Assembly (NCBI RefSeq): GCF_030817215.1
Contig: NZ_JAUSZA010000001.1
Location: 388,501-452,500 of the forward strand
DNA length: 64,000 nucleotides
Reading direction: 5' to 3'
Source: Paenibacillus sp. V4I3
GTDB lineage: Bacteria > Bacillota > Bacilli > Paenibacillales > NBRC-103111
Positions 7,724 through 18,000 of the stretch are shown here, piece by piece. The position numbers were made by a program, and so were the translations under genes. Position 1 is the first letter of the stretch, and the number at the start of each line of letters is the position of its first letter. Below the pieces are notes generated by a model. It was not told the DNA's origin and searched no databases. It was given only the letters and a program-made list of their open reading frames with translations.

Positions 7724-8521
7724 ATGAACAAAACCCGCAAGATCATTGCAAGTAAGCTGATAAAGACTCGAATTGTACTTAGAAATAAGAATTTGCAAAA
7801 ACATATGCCACCTACTCACCCTTTTAACCAAAAACGGCTATCAGCTATGCTGGCGAGGTACGGAATGATCTATGTCAAACCTGATGCCGGCTCCCTAGGT
7901 ATAGGCGTGATGCGAGTCGATAAAAAGGGCGGGATTTACCGCTATCAAAGCGGAGTACGAATATTCACCTTTCCAACATTTGAGAAGCTGTTCCAATCCA
8001 TACAGAGTCGCTGCGGCAGCAAACGTTATCTCATTCAGAAAGGCATTCACGTCTTGAAGCACGAAGGAAACCCTTTCGATTTCCGCGTCATGATTCAAAA
8101 AAAACCATCCGGTGGATGGGAATGTACTGGAACAGCTGGGCGTGTTGCTCATCCACGTAAAGCCGTTACCAACGGCAGCCAAGGCGGTACCATTTACAAA
8201 GCCGCTGATCTCATTGAACCCAAGCACGGAAGCGAAGCCACGAGCTTGCTTTTGCAAAAGATGGAGCAAATAGCACAGCTAACAGCTGCGCAATTCAGCC
8301 GCTCCTATCCTGCCATGAATGAACTCGGAATCGATATCGCTGTCGACCGCAAACTGAAACCATGGATCTTGGAAGTTAATACACGACCTGACCCTTGTCC
8401 TTTCACCAAGCTCGAAGATAAAGCGATCATCCGTAAAATCATCACTTATGCCAAAGTCTATGGCAGGCGATACTGTTTGACCTGTTCCAAGGCGAAGAAA
8501 GCACCTAAGGGAAACAAATAG
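7724..8521 (+). CDS. YheC/YheD-type ATP-grasp protein
   Basis: 265 aa. An ATP-grasp core is seen as YVKPDAGSLGIGVMRV (nucleotide-binding beta strand and glycine loop, about residues 45-60), then PFDFRVMIQKK, and WILEVNTRPDP near the end, which carries the metal-binding E-x-N. This is the pattern of the YheC/YheD endospore-coat-associated family of Bacillales. The start at 7724 lies eight bases after AGAGGA. It diverges from the diaminopropionate operon across about 210 bases. ATP-grasp enzymes often make amide bonds, so a role in the same pathway is possible, but this family has many copies in spore formers and may be unrelated. Confidence 0.8.
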   Translation: MNKTRKIIASKLIKTRIVLRNKNLQKHMPPTHPFNQKRLSAMLARYGMIYVKPDAGSLGIGVMRVDKKGGIYRYQSGVRIFTFPTFEKLFQSIQSRCGSKRYLIQKGIHVLKHEGNPFDFRVMIQKKPSGGWECTGTAGRVAHPRKAVTNGSQGGTIYKAADLIEPKHGSEATSLLLQKMEQIAQLTAAQFSRSYPAMNELGIDIAVDRKLKPWILEVNTRPDPCPFTKLEDKAIIRKIITYAKVYGRRYCLTCSKAKKAPKGNK

Positions 8522-8529
8522 TCATACTC

Positions 8530-8571
8530 AAAAAAGCCCAGTTCCTGCTTTTTAGCAAGAATTGGGCTTTT
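8530..8571. terminator. Bidirectional terminator between ATP-grasp gene and ABC operon
   Basis: AAAAAAGCCCAGTTCCTGCT pairs with AGCAAGAATTGGGCTTTT. A- and T-runs on the two sides serve the two converging transcripts. Confidence 0.85.
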
Positions 8572-8581
8572 CAGTCTACTA

Positions 8582-9370
8582 TTAAGATCCCGCGCCGCGG
8601 TACCGTTTCACGCCAATATTCCAAACCGTAATACCCAAGATGCTGAAAACAATACCAACAACCGGTGTCAGCAAGGCAAACCACTTCCAATTCTCTGGAT
8701 CAATGAAATAAGCGGCCGGATAGAAGCCGACGAACGCAAAAGGCAGAATCCACGTCAAGATCGTTCGGAGCAGCTTATTATAAATCGTAGCCGGATATCG
8801 TCCATAGTTTTGGATGTTCCAAATCAACGGCAGAATACCTGTCGGCGCATCAGAGAAAAAGGCCAGCGACGTCAGCGAGATGTATACTCCTGCATAAATG
8901 AGAATCGATCCAATCACCAGTACAATAAAGACGAGCGGATCATGCCAGTGAAACGGAATCTCGAGCTGAACCCACGAGTAGATCATGACAATCAGACCTG
9001 CTAATGCGCTAAATAGTGAAGATGGACTCATGTTTTCGAGCATCAATTGCCATAGATTGTAGGCGGGACGCGTCAGGATACGGTCCATCTCCCCTTTGAC
9101 AATATAACGTTCACTGAAGCCCCATAAGTTAAAAAAAGTGATGAATATGCCGTATGGAATCATAAAATAACCGTAAATGAACAAAATTTGTTCTTGATTC
9201 CAGCCGCCAAGCGATTGTGTTTGCAAAAATACGACGAGAATGAAGAATAGATTTAAACCATTGAACATCAAGTCGGAAAAAACCTCAATCCAGAAATCGG
9301 ATCGGTAGGTGAGACGCGTTTTCATGTAATTTTTCAAATATTCAACAACTAGGGAGATATAGAACTTCAT
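8582..9370 (-). CDS. ABC-2 family exporter permease
   Basis: 262 aa with about six hydrophobic segments and the RYPATIYNKLLRTILTWILPFAFVG region typical of the ABC-2 family 'DUF990' permeases. GGGGGTTAGCAT precedes the ATG. It is the last gene of an ATPase-permease-permease operon, four bases behind the second permease. The two permeases are distinct and likely form a heterodimer. The exported substrate is not evident. Confidence 0.88.
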   Translation of the reverse strand: MKFYISLVVEYLKNYMKTRLTYRSDFWIEVFSDLMFNGLNLFFILVVFLQTQSLGGWNQEQILFIYGYFMIPYGIFITFFNLWGFSERYIVKGEMDRILTRPAYNLWQLMLENMSPSSLFSALAGLIVMIYSWVQLEIPFHWHDPLVFIVLVIGSILIYAGVYISLTSLAFFSDAPTGILPLIWNIQNYGRYPATIYNKLLRTILTWILPFAFVGFYPAAYFIDPENWKWFALLTPVVGIVFSILGITVWNIGVKRYRGAGS

Positions 9371-9373
9371 ATG

Positions 9374-10168
9374 CTAACCCCCCTGTACGAAAAGACGCGT
9401 TTTGGATTTAACCCACAGGACATAGATCGGAATAATTAAAAGCAGGAACCACAGCACTTGGACGCCAAGGCTTTGGAATATCGCAGTACCTGTGATTTTT
9501 CCTGTGAAAACAGCGCTCGGCAAGTAAGTAATCGCTTGAAAAGGCAGCCACTCTAAGACCGATTTGGACCATCCTGGGAAAAAGGAGATCGGAATAATTA
9601 AACCGGAGAACAAGTCGACGGCAACGCGCTTCATGCGCATCAGACCTTCGTTGTTTTCCAAGAAAAAAGCGAATAATCCCGTAATGATATTAAGCTGCGT
9701 GTTAATCAGAAAGCTGAAAAACAGCATCACGAAGTAGATAACCCACAGACTTGGATCGGTTGGGAACTCAATCGGCAAGAGAAGCCATATGAAGAACATT
9801 CCCGGTGTCGTGAAGAGAAGCAGACGGAATACGCCTTCTCCCAATCCTTGCATCATTTTTACAAAAACGTAGTTATAAGGACGAATAAATTGGATGGCTA
9901 CACTGCCGTCACGAATTTCACTAGCAATTTCACGATCTAAGTTATTGAAGTAAAAAGCGCGCCCCATCCAGGAAATGGCCACATAAGTCGTCATCTGACC
10001 TAACGTCAGGCCGCCAATTATAGCTTGCTCACCATAAATTGCTTTATATACAAAATAATAAGAACCAATATTGAGTGCATAGATCAAAATGCCGCTGTAG
10101 TAATTAACACGGTAAGCAAGCATCATGAGAAATCGCATGCGGATAACTTCTAAATAAGCACTAAGCAT
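9374..10168 (-). CDS. ABC-2 family exporter permease
   Basis: 264 aa with about six membrane segments (for example YSGILIYALNIGSYYFVYKA and LLLFTTPGMFFIWLLL) and the EIRDGSVAIQFIRPYNY loop shared by this permease family. The start overlaps the end of the ATPase gene by eight bases, so translation is coupled. It works with the neighbouring permease and ATPase. Substrate unknown. Confidence 0.88.
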   Translation of the reverse strand: MLSAYLEVIRMRFLMMLAYRVNYYSGILIYALNIGSYYFVYKAIYGEQAIIGGLTLGQMTTYVAISWMGRAFYFNNLDREIASEIRDGSVAIQFIRPYNYVFVKMMQGLGEGVFRLLLFTTPGMFFIWLLLPIEFPTDPSLWVIYFVMLFFSFLINTQLNIITGLFAFFLENNEGLMRMKRVAVDLFSGLIIPISFFPGWSKSVLEWLPFQAITYLPSAVFTGKITGTAIFQSLGVQVLWFLLLIIPIYVLWVKSKTRLFVQGG

Positions 10169-11216
10169 GGGACGCGACTCCCTCTGGCTGCGGCACTTCT
10201 TCTTGACGTTTCACATCGGCTGAGCCGGCTTTATAAATTTCACGGACGATATCATCCGTATTCGTTTCATTGATTTTGATATCTTGAATTTGCAAAACGC
10301 CGACTACGCGGCTAAGCACCTCAGAAACATTGGCGCGTTCGTGCGGTATGAACACTTTGGCGGACAGCTCATTTTCAAGCTGCCAAGCAACATCTAGGCC
10401 TCGCGTAAGCTCTTGAAGACGAGCTAATGTGGTCGGATGCTCAAATTGCAGCACGACTTCTTTGCCTTTGCCCCATTTCACCTTCAGCTCTTCGAGTCCG
10501 CCATCATAAATAATACGGCCATCATCGAGCATGATAACACGGGAACACAATGCTTCAATATCCTGCAAGTCATGCGTTGTAAGCAAAATCGTCGTTTCGT
10601 AACGCTGATTAAGCGATTTGAGAAATTCGCGAATTTCTGTTTTCACTACGATATCTAGACCAATAGTCGGTTCATCGAGGAACAGAATCGCTGGGTTATG
10701 AATAAGGGAAGCGGCTAACTCACAGCGCATCCGTTGACCTAGACTTAGCTTACGAACGGGACGTGATAACAAATCCGATAATTGTAGACGATCGACGAGC
10801 TCGTCGAGACGCTTTTTGTAATCGGCTTCTGATACCCGATACACCTTTTTCAATAGTTGAAACGATTCAACGACACCGATATCCCACCAGAGCTGACTGC
10901 GTTGACCGAAAACAACACCGATTCCGGCTACGAATTTCTCACGCTCTTTAAATGGAACGAAACCATTGACCTTGATATGTCCTGATGTAGGTACTAGAAT
11001 ACCCGTCAGCATTTTGATGGTAGTAGACTTGCCAGCTCCATTTTCACCTATATATCCACAAATTTCGCCCTTAGGAATTTGAAAGCTGATGTCTTTCACA
11101 GCTGTAATTTGTTTATATTCCCTCTGAAATAAATCTTGGAATGCGCCTTTTAAACCCCCGCGGCTCTGCTGAACTTGAAATTCCTTGCGCAGATCTTGAA
11201 CATCAATCGCTAACAT
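10161..11216 (-). CDS. ABC transporter ATP-binding protein
   Basis: 351 aa. Walker A GENGAGKSTT, signature LSLGQRMRCELAA, and Walker B AILFLDEPTIGLD are intact, with the H-loop in TTHDLQD. An extension of about 80 residues follows the nucleotide domain, as in drug/lipid-type ABC-2 exporters. The start at 11216 is preceded by GGGGGT at a good distance; the upstream in-frame Met at 11261 lacks one. First gene of the exporter operon. Confidence 0.92.
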   Translation of the reverse strand: MLAIDVQDLRKEFQVQQSRGGLKGAFQDLFQREYKQITAVKDISFQIPKGEICGYIGENGAGKSTTIKMLTGILVPTSGHIKVNGFVPFKEREKFVAGIGVVFGQRSQLWWDIGVVESFQLLKKVYRVSEADYKKRLDELVDRLQLSDLLSRPVRKLSLGQRMRCELAASLIHNPAILFLDEPTIGLDIVVKTEIREFLKSLNQRYETTILLTTHDLQDIEALCSRVIMLDDGRIIYDGGLEELKVKWGKGKEVVLQFEHPTTLARLQELTRGLDVAWQLENELSAKVFIPHERANVSEVLSRVVGVLQIQDIKINETNTDDIVREIYKAGSADVKRQEEVPQPEGVASHA

Positions 11217-11274
11217 GAATTTACCCCCTGTCTGTGTAGACTCGGCTACATATAACGGCAAAAATCGCCGTAAC

Positions 11275-11304
11275 TTGCTATCGAAGTTTCATAACCTCTA
11301 TAAT
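11275..11304 (+). promoter_or_regulatory. Sigma-A promoter of the LCP gene
   Basis: TTGCTA (11275-11280), 18 bases, then a perfect TATAAT (11299-11304). It lies about 100 bases upstream of the LCP start codon. Confidence 0.6.
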
Positions 11305-11405
11305 ATGGATCATAAAGATGAATTGTACAACACACTCATGATACATGAATTCTGTAAGAAAAAAAAGTACAGATTACCTCTACCTACGAAAGGAGCGCAG
11401 AACCT

Positions 11406-12440
11406 TTGAGAATCATAAAACGAACCTTGCTCCTGATCGGCTTGCTGCTTATGGTGGTAGCTGGTTATTATTCTTATTCTTTCTATAATTTCGCGAACAA
11501 TATCTCCCATAAATCGGACAATCCACAAGGCAGCGGCACCATGATTGCCCAGAATATTAAAGATAAAGGGGATAAATTCATCCCACCAAAATGGGAAGAC
11601 AAACAGCGAGTCAACATTTTGCTTCTAGGCGGAGATTCGCGTGGGATGACGAAGAATGAGCTGCCCCGTTCGGACAGTATAATGCTAGCATCGATTGATC
11701 CCGTGACCAAGAAGGCTCATCTTTTCTCTATCCTTCGAGATACCTATGTGAAGATCCCAGGCGAAGGTGAAGATCGCATCAACACAGCCATTACATCAGG
11801 CGGTCCGAATTTAGCGATGAAAACGGTCAGTGATTTGCTCGGCATCCCTATTCAGTACTATGTTTATACCGACTTTAAAGGATTCATTGCACTCATTGAT
11901 GCCGTTGGCGGAATTGATATTGACGTCGAGAAAGATATGAAATATTCGGACTCGGAAGATGATCATGTGTATGATATTAATTTAAAAAAAGGGCTTCAGC
12001 ATCTCGATGGCAAAACGGCTTTGCAGTATGTACGCTTTCGACACGATGCTTTGTCCGACTTCTCGCGTACGGAACGTCAGAGGAAGTTCCTAACTGCGGT
12101 CGCGCAAAAAATGCAAACAACCTCTTCCTTAATTAAGCTGCCAAGAATTCTAAATGCCATCGATCCTTATATCGATACGAACCTCAGTGTGACGGATATG
12201 CTCAAGCTTGGCGGCCTTGGTTATGAGGCGAAAGCTGACGGAATCGTCAGCTCCCAATTACCGCCAACCGAGCTCCTGATCGAGAAAAACGTCCGCGGCG
12301 CCGCTGTCATTACGGCGAACAAAGAGAAGCTGCAGCTATATGTGAAGGACCTTTTTGCAGGGAAGGCTGAGGCTGACGCTGGTCCTACGAAGCCATCACC
12401 TTCACCTACACCGAAGTCTGCGGTGAAGACGACGAAGTGA
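11406..12440 (+). CDS. LytR-CpsA-Psr (LCP) family cell-wall glycopolymer ligase
   Basis: 344 aa. A single N-terminal membrane anchor (LLLIGLLLMVVAGYYSYSF) is followed by the extracytoplasmic LCP domain with DSIMLASIDP, the arginine-bearing SILRDTYVKIPG, RINTA, and YVRFRHD, which hold the polyprenyl phosphate and Mg. These TagTUV-like enzymes transfer wall teichoic acid or similar polymers to peptidoglycan. The start codon is TTG at 11406, nine bases after AAGGAG. The tail is rich in Pro, Thr and Ser and looks disordered. Monocistronic. Confidence 0.9.
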   Translation: MRIIKRTLLLIGLLLMVVAGYYSYSFYNFANNISHKSDNPQGSGTMIAQNIKDKGDKFIPPKWEDKQRVNILLLGGDSRGMTKNELPRSDSIMLASIDPVTKKAHLFSILRDTYVKIPGEGEDRINTAITSGGPNLAMKTVSDLLGIPIQYYVYTDFKGFIALIDAVGGIDIDVEKDMKYSDSEDDHVYDINLKKGLQHLDGKTALQYVRFRHDALSDFSRTERQRKFLTAVAQKMQTTSSLIKLPRILNAIDPYIDTNLSVTDMLKLGGLGYEAKADGIVSSQLPPTELLIEKNVRGAAVITANKEKLQLYVKDLFAGKAEADAGPTKPSPSPTPKSAVKTTK

Positions 12441-12572
12441 TGAGGCGTTGCAGGACGCTCTGGCATAGTGCGAACGGCTGGCTTTACGGATGAGAAACAT
12501 CCTTATGGTGACTGGACGAAGACTAAGCTAGTTGGTTAGAATTACGAAGTTAATTAATCAATTGAGATTTTA

Positions 12573-12622
12573 TGCCTCTACTTGGCTAGAGGGCTTAGCG
12601 CCCTTCGAGTAGGGGCTTTTTG
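12573..12622 (+). terminator. Terminator of the LCP gene
   Basis: GCCTCTACT pairs with AGTAGGGGC and an inner stem AGGGC/GCCCT extends it; TTTTT follows. It ends about 45 bases before hemL, so hemL should have its own promoter or be reached by read-through. Confidence 0.75.
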
Positions 12623-12666
12623 TAAGACCATAAACGACTACATAGCGTAAAGGAATGATTCTTCTC

Positions 12667-14013
12667 ATGGAACGCAAACAATCCGAGCAGTTATATCAAG
12701 AAGCACTGAAACATATCGTCGGCGGGGTCAACAGCCCTTCCCGCTCATTTAAAGCTGTTGGCGGCGGCGCGCCCGTCTTCATGAAGCGTGGGCAAGGCGC
12801 ACACTTCTGGGATGTAGACGGGAATCGCTTCATTGACTACCTTGCCGCCTATGGCCCTATCATTACCGGTCACGCGCATCCGCACGTGACCGAGGCGATT
12901 TGCCGCGCCGCACAGAACGGCACGCTGTACGGCACCCCGACCGAACTCGAGATCGAGTTCGCCAAGATGCTGAAGTCGGCGATTCCTTCGCTCGACAAAG
13001 TGCGCTTCGTCAACTCCGGCACAGAGGCCGTGATGACGACGATTCGTGTGGCGCGCGCCTTCACGAAGCGCACCAAGATCATTAAGTTTGCCGGGTGCTA
13101 CCACGGCCACTCGGATCTCGTGCTTGTGGCGGCCGGCTCCGGGCCGTCCACGTTAGGCACGCCGGACAGCGCGGGCGTGCCTGCGAGCATCGCGCAAGAG
13201 GTCATTACAGTGCCGTTCAACGACATTCCGGCACTCGAGGCCGCGCTTGCGCGTTGGGGTGAAGAGATTGCCGCGGTGATGGTGGAACCCATCGTCGGGA
13301 ACTTCGGCATGGTCATGCCCCATGCCGGCTACCTCGAGCAGCTCTGCGCAGCTGCTCACAAGTACAGTGCCCTCGTCATCTACGACGAGGTCATCACGGC
13401 GTTCCGCTTCCATTACGGAGCGGCACAGACCTACCCCGGCCTCCCACTTGTGGAGGGCGGCACTTCCGAGGCGGCGGCGCGCTTCGCCGCTGTGGAGCCG
13501 GACCTTACAGCCCTCGGCAAAGTGATCGGCGGCGGGCTGCCGATCGGTGCCTATGGGGGCCGCAAGGCCGTGATGGAGCAGGTTGCTCCGCTCGGACCTG
13601 CTTATCAAGCCGGCACGATGGCGGGGAACCCCGCCTCCATCTCTGCCGGCATCGCCTGCTTGGAGGTGCTCCAGCAGGCTGGCGTCTACGCCAAGCTCGA
13701 GCAGCTTGGGGAAACACTTTCGGTCGGCATCGCCGAATCCGCCGCAAGGCATGGCATCGCATTGACGCTTAATCGCATCGGCGGCGCCTTCTCCACCCAC
13801 TTCTGTGACCATCCCGTCACGAACTTTGACGAAGCACAGGATACCGACGGCGAACGCTTCGCTGATTTCTTCCGACTTATGCTGGAGCAAGGCATTAACC
13901 TCGCTCCGTCCAAATACGAGGCGTGGTTCATGACCATCGCCCATACGGATGACGATATCGCGCAAACGCTCGATGCTGTTGACCAAGCTTTCAAAACCAT
14001 GAAAACTCGCTAA
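12667..14013 (+). CDS. hemL: Glutamate-1-semialdehyde 2,1-aminomutase
   Basis: 448 aa class-III aminotransferase fold. [18 protein letters not shown] and the PLP-lysine segment [16 protein letters not shown] identify the enzyme that makes 5-aminolevulinate from glutamate semialdehyde in heme synthesis. The Met at 12667 starts the usual family N terminus; a Met four codons earlier directly abuts AAAGGA and is less likely. No other hem genes are near, so this may be a second copy (gsaB-like). The central 800 bases are much richer in G and C than both ends of the gene. Confidence 0.92.
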   Translation: MERKQSEQLYQEALKHIVGGVNSPSRSFKAVGGGAPVFMKRGQGAHFWDVDGNRFIDYLAAYGPIITGHAHPHVTEAICRAAQNGTLYGTPTELEIEFAKMLKSAIPSLDKVRFVNSGTEAVMTTIRVARAFTKRTKIIKFAGCYHGHSDLVLVAAGSGPSTLGTPDSAGVPASIAQEVITVPFNDIPALEAALARWGEEIAAVMVEPIVGNFGMVMPHAGYLEQLCAAAHKYSALVIYDEVITAFRFHYGAAQTYPGLPLVEGGTSEAAARFAAVEPDLTALGKVIGGGLPIGAYGGRKAVMEQVAPLGPAYQAGTMAGNPASISAGIACLEVLQQAGVYAKLEQLGETLSVGIAESAARHGIALTLNRIGGAFSTHFCDHPVTNFDEAQDTDGERFADFFRLMLEQGINLAPSKYEAWFMTIAHTDDDIAQTLDAVDQAFKTMKTR

Positions 14014-15002
14014 AATGGCTTCTCATGTGTTATCTGTTACGGGTTTTGTATTGCATGAACCCACCCCGACTTCCATTGGAGGAAATACAATTGAGAGCGC
14101 CAAAAAGGGCTCTCAACTCGCTTTATCGCTCCTCAAACGCACAAAAACTCCAAACCTACAGCTTTAAGCGACGTTTCCGCGCTCTCAGCTTTAAAACAAT
14201 GGAAATATCCAATGAAATCTGAGATTTCACACTTTTTAGGGCACCTCCATTGGATTTCTCCAATAGAACCATTTTAACCCCATGACTAACAGAGGCTCTT
14301 GTAGTTGTTGTTGTTGTAGTTGTTGTTGTTGTAGTTGTTGTTGTAGTTGTTGTTGTTGTTGTTGTTTTGGTTTTGGTTTTGGTTTTGGTTTTGGTTTTGG
14401 TTTTGGTTGTGGTTCTTTCTCTGTTCTTGCTCTGGCTCTTGATCTAACTCTAGCCTCCATCATTCTCACAATCTCAACGACTTTCACAAGCTTATACAGC
14501 TCCAACTTCTACCACTACACGTCCCAGAAACGAACTATGATCCTATATGGATTGTAGTTCGTTCGTATTTTAAGAGTACCCCAAGCCATGAGAAATATGG
14601 TTTTATTCACCAGTATGCAAAAAAGGTAACGCTTACATTTGTGATTTCGATCTGCAACTATTGTCGGATGAACTTTTTCATGCTATTCTAAGAGTACTTT
14701 TACCCTTTTCGCGAAATGTCTTGTTTTCATAGTATTTTCCTAGAAAGTTAGGGCATGATTTACAAATTCTTTGCCGATTTTTGTGTGTAATGCCTTACTT
14801 TAATACAGGTCGATTAGAGCCTCATTTCGGGGAGATTATCTCCTTAAAATTGGTATGCCATTCAATTATATTGCATTTTTATTCATAATCTTGCATATTT
14901 CGGTTTTGACTCCTTTGTGGGTAATTCCTTGAAAATGCTAGGGTTGCGGGCTCATCAATGCCAGAATGCAAGAAGCGTAGTGCAAGAGGAGTTTAAATTT
15001 GT
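14014..15002. other. Gene-free stretch between hemL and gltB
   Basis: About 1 kb without a convincing gene. It holds a small hairpin GAGAGC/GCTCTC at 14091-14116 that may end hemL transcription (no T-run), a compound microsatellite at 14301-14412, an AT-rich part from 14600, and a GGAGA/TCTCC hairpin near 14832. ORFs on both strands through the microsatellite are low-complexity and lack ribosome sites. The region just before gltB probably carries its promoter, but I could not place it. Confidence 0.5.
14301..14412. repeat. Compound microsatellite: GTA(GTT)n then (TTTTGG)7
   Basis: Positions 14301-14364 are GTA followed by three to six GTT, repeated four times. Positions 14365-14406 are seven perfect TTTTGG units, followed by TTGTGG. 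The G pairs could form a two-layer quadruplex on the plus strand. The minus strand would encode Pro-Lys and Gln runs, the plus strand Cys and Gly-Phe runs; neither ORF has a ribosome site. Confidence 0.9.
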
Positions 15003-15044
15003 ATGGGAGGTGACGGTCAGGCGACTGACCTGAGCAATGAATGA
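15003..15044 (+). CDS. Possible 13-residue upstream ORF overlapping the gltB start
   Basis: ATG at 15003, 10 bases after AGAGGAG (14986-14992), opens a 13-codon frame (MGGDGQATDLSNE) whose TGA (15042-15044) lies just inside gltB. It has a better placed ribosome site than gltB itself. A hairpin GGTCAG/CTGACC (15014-15029) sits within it. It could couple or control gltB translation. Short ORFs are easily fortuitous, so confidence is limited. Confidence 0.4.
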   Translation: MGGDGQATDLSNE

Positions 15045-18000
15045 AATTATGCGTAATGAAGGCCGTTTTCAAGATCTACTAGGCACCGAACACGACAGCT
15101 GCGGTATTATTTGTATTATTGAAAAGAATGGTCACCCTTCCCATGATAACATCCAAAAAACGATTGATGCCCTCGTAAAAATGGAACATCGTTCGGGTTT
15201 TATCCACGGTGAAGGCGACGGTTGCGGTATTTTAACGGATATTCCACGTGCTCTTTGGGAAAAGAAATTAACAGATGCGGGTCAAGACGGCAAACTTGCC
15301 TACGACAACCGTTTTTCTATTGGACATATCTTTGTTCCCCGCAAGCTTGACCTGACCGTTGCTCAGATTCAAGACGGTATCCGCGAGCTCTTTGCTTCCC
15401 ATGATGTATCCATCATTTTGGAGCAAGAGAATGAAGTGCACAGCAGCGTCCTTGGACCTAACGGCCTAAACGATGAGCCTACTTTCTGGCAAATCGCAGC
15501 GATTAGCAACAAAACAGAAGGCCAGGTAGCTGATCACCTTTATGAACTGCATATCGCAATCGAAGATAAATACAACGTTCACGTAGCAACTCTAAGTAAT
15601 GTAACATCTGCTTACAAAGTGCTTGGAGCGGCAAGTATCCTTCCTAAATACTTCAAAGATACGTGTGATGCTTTATTTGCTTCCCAAGTTACAATCGGTC
15701 ACAACCGTTATTCCACAAACACCTTGTCCAGCTTCTTCCGTGTACAACCGTTCTCGCTGCTCGGGCACAATGGTGAAATCAACACGATTAAGAAACTTCG
15801 TATCGAAGCAGACATGGTTGGTGTTCCGCTCGTAAGCGGCGGTTCTGACTCCCAAGATATGAACAGAACGATTGAAACGTTCATTCATCGCTTTGGCTTG
15901 TCTCTTTTTGAAGCGATGGAAATGGTATTTCCTCCTATTATTAATGAAATGAAACAGTTCCGTCCGGAACTTCAAGATCTTTATGTGTACTACCGTCAAG
16001 TATGGGGTCATTTTGCCCAAGGTCCTGCGGGTATCGTTTCTCGTTATGGCAACGAATGTATTTTCAGCGTGGATGCGCTTGGTCTTCGTCCGGTATGGAT
16101 GGTTGAGAGCGATACTTCCTTATACTTCTCCTCGGAGCAGGGTGTTATTACGGTTGGCGAAATGGTCGCTGATCCGAAACCAATTGCACCAGGTGAAAAA
16201 GTGGGCGTTGTGCTTACACCAGGTGAACACGTTCAAGTTATTCCTTACCATGAAGTACAAACTTTAGTGTACGAGCGCGCTAGCAAACGTCTGAATATTG
16301 GCGGACTTCACAAATATCTGAACCATGTTAAAACAGATACTCAAGCTAAACTTAATGAGAACATTGTAGCGACAGACCAATTGTATAGTGCATTTGGTTG
16401 GGATCGTGACGGTATTCAACATATCGAAACGATGTCTGAAACAGGTGCTGAACCTATCCGCTCCCTGGGTCACGATTCACCTCATGCTGCTCTTGCTTGG
16501 GAACGCCAGAACGTGCCTGACTTTATTAAAGAAAGCGTAGCTGTTGTTACGAATCCTGCGATTGACCGTGACCGTGAGATGGAGCATTTCTCCACCCGCA
16601 TCATTGCCGGCACTCGGACTCCTGTTTATGCACAAGTAGATAACAACCTGCGTCTTGAGCTTCTGGCACCACTTGTACTCGAAGGTACGAATGGCGTAGA
16701 TAGCGAAGAGCACCTGTCACAACCTTCTTATGAGCAATTGTTGGCCCTGTTCCGTGCACAAGGAGATAACGCTGTAGCCGTGCTTTCCAGTACTTTCGCT
16801 CGTGGAACTTCTCTGAGTGATGGCTTGGATGCTCTAGCTGCTGCTGCGATCGCTGCTGCCCGCAATGGTGCTGCACTGATAGTTCTTGACGATGCAGAAG
16901 CTCATCAAAATGACCGTTTGTGGCTGGAACCGCATCTTGCCATTTCCAAAATCGATATCGCACTTCGTGCGGAAAAACTCGGTTTCGGCGACAACTTGCG
17001 CCGCCATGTTACTTTAATCCTGCGTTCCGCTGCGATTCGCAGCTTGCATGATATCGCTGTAGCTTGCGGTCTTGGCGCAGACGTAATCTCACCATACCTG
17101 TTGTTCTCAACGGCATCTGATAAAGAAGGCCATGCTGCAGCAGCACGTAAAGTGTATGCAGCACTGACTAAAGGTCTAGAGAAAGTTATTTCCACGATCG
17201 GTACTCATGAGCTTCGCGGTTACACACGTTTCTTCTCCTCCATCGGCTTCCATCCGGAAGTTGCTGAAGTATTAGATATCGTGAACTACCTCGGTAGCGA
17301 AAAAGCGGGAACTGGCTTTGCCCAGCTCGAAGCTGATGCCGAATTACGTTATACAGACTATACAAATCCAAAAGCAAAAGCAGCGAAAAACTTCCGTTTC
17401 TTCCAACGTATGTGGAAAGCACTAGGCGACGCCGCTTCAGGCGCTGCTCCTTATAGCGACTACCGCGACAAGCTGCGTGAAGAAGAGAAGAAGAACCCAA
17501 TTTCCATTCGTCACATTGCTGGATTCAACATTGACAAAGCACTAAGCGAAGGCCGTAAGGCACTCGATCCGTCACAAGTTGATATCTCCATTGGCGGTCA
17601 TTCCTTGCCGATGCTGATTTCTTCGATGTCATTTGGTTCACAAAATGAAACAGCTTTCCGTGCCTACGCTGAAGCCGGCGAACGCCTGAACATGGTTACC
17701 ATGAACGGCGAGGGCGGAGAGATTAAAGATATGCTCGGCCGTTACAAAAAAACGCGCGGTGCGCAAGTCGCATCCGGACGTTTCGGTGTTAACGTAGAAT
17801 TAGCTAACGCGGTCGCTTTCCTTGAGATCAAAATCGGTCAAGGGGCTAAACCGGGCGAAGGCGGTCACTTGCCAGGATCCAAAGTAACAGCGAAAATCGC
17901 TGCTGCTCGTAATGCAACGATTGGTTCTGACCTGATCTCCCCTTCTAACAACCATGACATCTACTCGATCGAGGATTTGGCGCAAATCATTTCCGAGCTT

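Noticed and set aside
14236..14557. Long ORFs on both strands through the (GTT)n/(TTTTGG)n tract
   Set aside because: Both are products of the microsatellite (Pro-Lys, Gln or Cys runs) with no good ribosome site; better described as repeat.
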